From Lachnospiraceae bacterium AC2012 (GTDB lineage Bacteria; Bacillota; Clostridia; Lachnospirales; Lachnospiraceae), in assembly GCA_000702525.1 (NCBI GenBank), contig JNIN01000001.1, positions 434,001 through 498,000 on the forward strand: 64,000 nt of DNA, in the 5' to 3' direction. The number at the start of each line of letters is the position of its first letter. Position 1 is the stretch's first letter. The translations under genes were made by a program, and so were the position numbers. This document shows, piece by piece, positions 61,131-64,000 of this stretch. The notes below the pieces were generated by a model. That model was not told where the DNA came from. It saw only the letters and a list, made by a program, of their open reading frames with translations, and did no database searches.

Positions 61131-61964
61131 ATGGACTTTTCAGAGAAAAAAAGAGTAGTTGTAAAAATTGGTTCTAATTCTCTAACACATCCAGTAACCG
61201 GACATGTAGATTATATAAAGATCGAACGTCTGGTTCGAGAATTATGTGATTTGAAGAATCGCGGAATGGATGTTTGTTTGGTTACTTCGGGTGCGATTGC
61301 AGTTGGTAGACAATCCATAGGTTACAAGGAACGCCCCAAGACAAAGGCTGAGAAGCAGGCGTTAGCGTCCGTTGGGCAGGCTCGTCTCATGTCTATTTAT
61401 CAGAGATATTTCTCAGAATATACCCAGAGTGCTGGACAGATTCTTATGACAAAGAATACGATGCTTGATGGCGAAGCAAGAAAGAATGCAGAGCGTACGT
61501 TTGAACAGTTGTTTTCCATGGGCGTTATCCCGGTGGTAAATGAAAATGATACGCTTTCCACTTACGAGATGCAGTTCGGTGATAATGACACCTTATCTGC
61601 AATTGTATGTACCTTGATCAAAGCGGATTTGTTGATTCTCTTATCCGATATCGATGGCCTGTTTACCGCAGATCCGAAAGTGGATCCAGAGGCTAAGCTG
61701 GTGGATTATGTGGAAGAAATCGACGAAGAATTGGAATCCATGGCTGGTAATGAGCCAGGAAGCGATGTAGGTACCGGCGGAATGGCTACGAAAATTCGTG
61801 CTGCGAAGATTGCATCTAAGGCGGGTGCAGAGATGATTATTGCAAATGGCCGTGATGTTAGTGTTCTTCATAAGATTTTTGAAGGCGATTTTACAGGAAC
61901 TGTGTTCCAGGCGAATTACGATGATGATTTTTATGTAGTAGATTTTTTAAAGGAGTTGTATTAG
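61131..61964 (+). CDS. proB: glutamate 5-kinase (no PUA domain)
   Basis: First step of proline synthesis, phosphorylating glutamate. 277 residues of amino-acid-kinase fold: VVVKIGSNSLTHPVTGHV, LVTSGAIAVGR, PVVNENDTLSTYEMQFGDND and GTGGMATKIRAAKIA. The C-terminal PUA domain found in enterobacterial ProB is absent, as in many Firmicutes. proA is three genes downstream in the same run. Confidence 0.95.
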   Translation: MDFSEKKRVVVKIGSNSLTHPVTGHVDYIKIERLVRELCDLKNRGMDVCLVTSGAIAVGRQSIGYKERPKTKAEKQALASVGQARLMSIYQRYFSEYTQSAGQILMTKNTMLDGEARKNAERTFEQLFSMGVIPVVNENDTLSTYEMQFGDNDTLSAIVCTLIKADLLILLSDIDGLFTADPKVDPEAKLVDYVEEIDEELESMAGNEPGSDVGTGGMATKIRAAKIASKAGAEMIIANGRDVSVLHKIFEGDFTGTVFQANYDDDFYVVDFLKELY

Positions 61965-62177
61965 ATGACGAATGAACAGATTGCTCGTATTAATGAGCTC
62001 TATCATAAATCAAAGGCTGAAGGATTGACACCGGAAGAGGCAAAAGAACAGAAGATGCTTAGACAGGCATATATTGCAGATATTAAGAGAAATGTTCAGT
62101 CTCAGATTGATAATATCAGTTTTGTTAACCCGGATGGTTCTATTACTCCGGCGAATGCTATGAAAAAGAAGAAATAA
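61965..62177 (+). CDS. DUF896 (YnzC-like) small protein
   Basis: 70 residues starting at the base after the proB stop. MTNEQIARINELYHKSKAEG, LTPEEAKEQKMLRQAYIADI and NVQSQIDNI match the DUF896 family, a helical hairpin protein; Bacillus YnzC is in the same family. Function not established. Ends with a Lys-rich tail. Located between proB and fthC, 1 nt before the latter. Confidence 0.88.
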   Translation: MTNEQIARINELYHKSKAEGLTPEEAKEQKMLRQAYIADIKRNVQSQIDNISFVNPDGSITPANAMKKKK

Positions 62178-62178
62178 G

Positions 62179-62742
62179 ATGGAACTTCGAGAGAAGATAA
62201 AGGAAAGAAGAAACAACCTGAAGCCGGAATATATCGAGAAATATTCTGTGCAAGCGTCGAGAGCACTCTATAAATATTTAAGGCATGAATTGCTTTGGAA
62301 AAAGGATATCCCGGTTCTTTGCTATTATCCTCTACATAATGAGGTGGATTTACGCCCGTTATATTTGGAACTATTGGAGGAAGATGTGAAGTTATATTTC
62401 CCGGTAACAGAAGGGGAAAATATGACTTTTTATCAGGTGAAGTTGCTGGATGATTTTGTGGAGGGGACATTTCATGTAATGGAACCGAAAAACAGAGAAT
62501 ATCCACTTACGGATCTTGCGCAATCGATGATTGCTTTAGTCCCGGGTGTTATGTTTGATGTTTCAGGCAATCGGGTTGGATATGGAAAAGGTTACTATGA
62601 CCGGTATTTGAAAGGGTGTGCAGACTGCCATAAAATTGGTATTGCTTATCCGATGCAGATATTGGGACAATGGGAGGCAAAACCATGGGATGTGCCAATG
62701 GATTGTTTGCTTCCGGACATGATGGAGGAAACTCATGACTGA
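62179..62742 (+). CDS. 5-formyltetrahydrofolate cyclo-ligase
   Basis: Converts 5-formyl-THF to 5,10-methenyl-THF with ATP, rescuing a storage/inhibitory folate. 187 residues: [35 protein letters not shown] with YDRYL, and the C-terminal WDVPMDCLL block define the family. Overlaps proA by 8 nt. Confidence 0.93.
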   Translation: MELREKIKERRNNLKPEYIEKYSVQASRALYKYLRHELLWKKDIPVLCYYPLHNEVDLRPLYLELLEEDVKLYFPVTEGENMTFYQVKLLDDFVEGTFHVMEPKNREYPLTDLAQSMIALVPGVMFDVSGNRVGYGKGYYDRYLKGCADCHKIGIAYPMQILGQWEAKPWDVPMDCLLPDMMEETHD

Positions 62743-63982
62743 TTTGATTAGAATATGCCAGGCTGCTTCCGCTGCGAAGTATGAACTTGCGAAATTAAAT
62801 GTTACGAAGAAGAATGAAGTTCTTTTGGATACGGCGAATCGATTGATGCAACATGCGGACGAGATTATCGAGGCGAATGGTTTGGATATGGAGCGCGCGA
62901 AGGCGAAGAATATGCCGGAAGGACTCCAGGATCGACTTCGATTAGATCGGGATCGGATTGCAGGAATTGCAGAAGGCCTTCGTCAGCTGGCGATGTTGGA
63001 AGATCCGATTGGCGATGTTGTGGAGATGAAAAAGAGACCGAATGGTCTTTTGATTGGAAAACGCATTGTACCGGTGGGCGTGATAGGTGTTATCTATGAG
63101 GCGAGACCAAATGTTACAGCCGATGTCTTTGCGCTTTGTTTTAAAACAGGGAATGCGGTCGTATGTAAAGGCGGTTCTGATGCGATGAATTCTAATCAGG
63201 CAATCGTCTCTGTGATCAAGGAAAGTCTTAGAGAAAACCATATTACAGAAGATGCCATTGGATTGATTGCGGATGGAAGTCGTGAGACGACCCGTGAATT
63301 TATGAAGATGAATCAGTACTTGGATCTCTTAATCCCAAGAGGTGGCGCTGGTTTGATTCGTTCCGTTGTTGAAAATGCTACGGTTCCTGTGATTGAAACA
63401 GGTACGGGAAATTGTCATATCTATGTGGATGAAGATGCGGATTTCGAAATGGCATTAGATATCGTTGAAAATGCGAAGACACAGCGTATCGGTGTATGTA
63501 ATGCGGCAGAATCGCTGCTAGTACATAGAGCGGTAGCAGAAACATTTCTACCAATGTTAGAAGAACGCTTGAAGAAACATCAGGTGGAACTTCGCGGAGA
63601 CCAGGATGCGGTTTCTATTTTTAAGGGAGCGGTTTTAGCTACGGAAGAAGACTGGGGCAAGGAATATCTGGATTATAAGATGTCTGTAAAGATTGTGGAT
63701 TCCTTGGAAGAGGCAATTTCGCATATTAATAAATATAATACCGGGCATTCGGAAGCCATTATAACGAATAATTATCAGCATGCAGAAGTTTTCTTAAATG
63801 ATGTGGACGCAGCTTGTGTTTATGTAAATGCAAGTACGCGTTTTACAGATGGTTTTGAGTTTGGATTTGGAGCGGAAATTGGTATCAGCACACAAAAACT
63901 CCATGCCAGAGGTCCGATGGGACTGATGGCGTTGACCAGTTATAAATATGTAATATATGGAAATGGACAAATTAGAAAGTAG
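62735..63982 (+). CDS. proA: gamma-glutamyl phosphate reductase
   Basis: Second step of proline synthesis, NADPH reduction of glutamyl-5-phosphate. 415 residues, aldehyde-dehydrogenase-like: [51 protein letters not shown], catalytic Cys in [12 protein letters not shown], and [20 protein letters not shown]. Starts within the cyclo-ligase gene. Works with proB at 61131. Confidence 0.96.
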   Translation: MTDLIRICQAASAAKYELAKLNVTKKNEVLLDTANRLMQHADEIIEANGLDMERAKAKNMPEGLQDRLRLDRDRIAGIAEGLRQLAMLEDPIGDVVEMKKRPNGLLIGKRIVPVGVIGVIYEARPNVTADVFALCFKTGNAVVCKGGSDAMNSNQAIVSVIKESLRENHITEDAIGLIADGSRETTREFMKMNQYLDLLIPRGGAGLIRSVVENATVPVIETGTGNCHIYVDEDADFEMALDIVENAKTQRIGVCNAAESLLVHRAVAETFLPMLEERLKKHQVELRGDQDAVSIFKGAVLATEEDWGKEYLDYKMSVKIVDSLEEAISHINKYNTGHSEAIITNNYQHAEVFLNDVDAACVYVNASTRFTDGFEFGFGAEIGISTQKLHARGPMGLMALTSYKYVIYGNGQIRK

Positions 63983-63988
63983 ATTTAT

Positions 63989-64000
63989 ATGAGTAATACA
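63989..64000 (+). CDS. start of a gene running off the window
   Basis: ATG 63989 followed by codons for S-N-T, 6 nt after the proA stop. Only four codons are visible and no clear ribosome-binding site precedes it, so the identity is not known. Confidence 0.3.

Noticed and set aside
1-64000. CRISPR array or tandem direct-repeat array
   Set aside because: No regularly spaced repeats of 24-40 nt were seen; the only long exact repeat noticed is the 84-nt intron tip.

Overview
The window is a low-GC Gram-positive chromosome segment, most likely from an anaerobic member of the Clostridia, family Lachnospiraceae. The pointers are the long Gram-positive order tsf-...-pyrH-frr-uppS-cdsA-dxr-rseP-ispG-polC, a PolC replicase, a bifunctional chorismate mutase/prephenate dehydratase, a biotin- and sodium-dependent decarboxylase locus, ispH directly abutting an S1 protein gene, and a complete six-gene Rnf complex. 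The taxonomic call is inference from gene content; no 16S rRNA gene is present.

Layout. 1-14 kb: end of rpsB, tsf, a membrane-anchored NodB deacetylase and a bactofilin, then UMP kinase, ribosome recycling, undecaprenyl-PP synthase, CDP-DAG synthase, two MEP-pathway genes (dxr, ispG) flanking the RseP protease, and polC. 14-19 kb: pheA, a divergent Ppx/GppA-HD protein and polyphosphate kinase. 19-21.7 kb: the infC-rpmI-rplT operon behind an attenuator leader and with a rare ATT start, then galE and tRNA-Glu(CTC). 21.7-31 kb: rimP-nusA-ylxR-ylxQ-infB-rbfA-nrnA-truB-ribF behind a leader hairpin, then an SH3-NlpC/P60 cell-wall hydrolase whose promoter carries WalR-box-like repeats. 31-35 kb: rpsO, pnp (with a large hairpin between them), scpA and scpB. 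35-40 kb: a five-gene biotin-dependent, membrane-coupled decarboxylase/carboxyltransferase operon. 40-46 kb: RpiR regulator, BaiN/YhiN-type flavoprotein, cmk, ispH, S1 protein and an isolated cheR.

46.2-53.6 kb is an accessory island made largely of broken genes. It begins with an 84-nt group II intron 5' fragment and ends with a longer group II intron that shares the identical 84 nt; each lies just downstream of a terminator-like hairpin. Between them are an IS110-type transposase fragment, the C-terminal part of a conjugative-element-type cell-wall hydrolase, a small ribbon-helix-helix gene under a promoter buried in a 15-bp-stem palindrome, two similarly built membrane-anchored proteins, a helicase motif VI fragment, an SH3-CAP surface protein, a collapsed RelBE module and an Xre repressor with a nonsense codon. 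It reads as the decayed remains of an integrated mobile element.

53.6-64 kb returns to housekeeping: an RNase H-like nuclease (minus strand), rnfCDGEAB encoding the ferredoxin:NAD+ oxidoreductase, a convergent apbE flavin transferase that would load FMN on RnfG and RnfD, and proB-DUF896-fthC-proA (proline synthesis and folate salvage). The window starts inside rpsB and stops four codons into a gene after proA.
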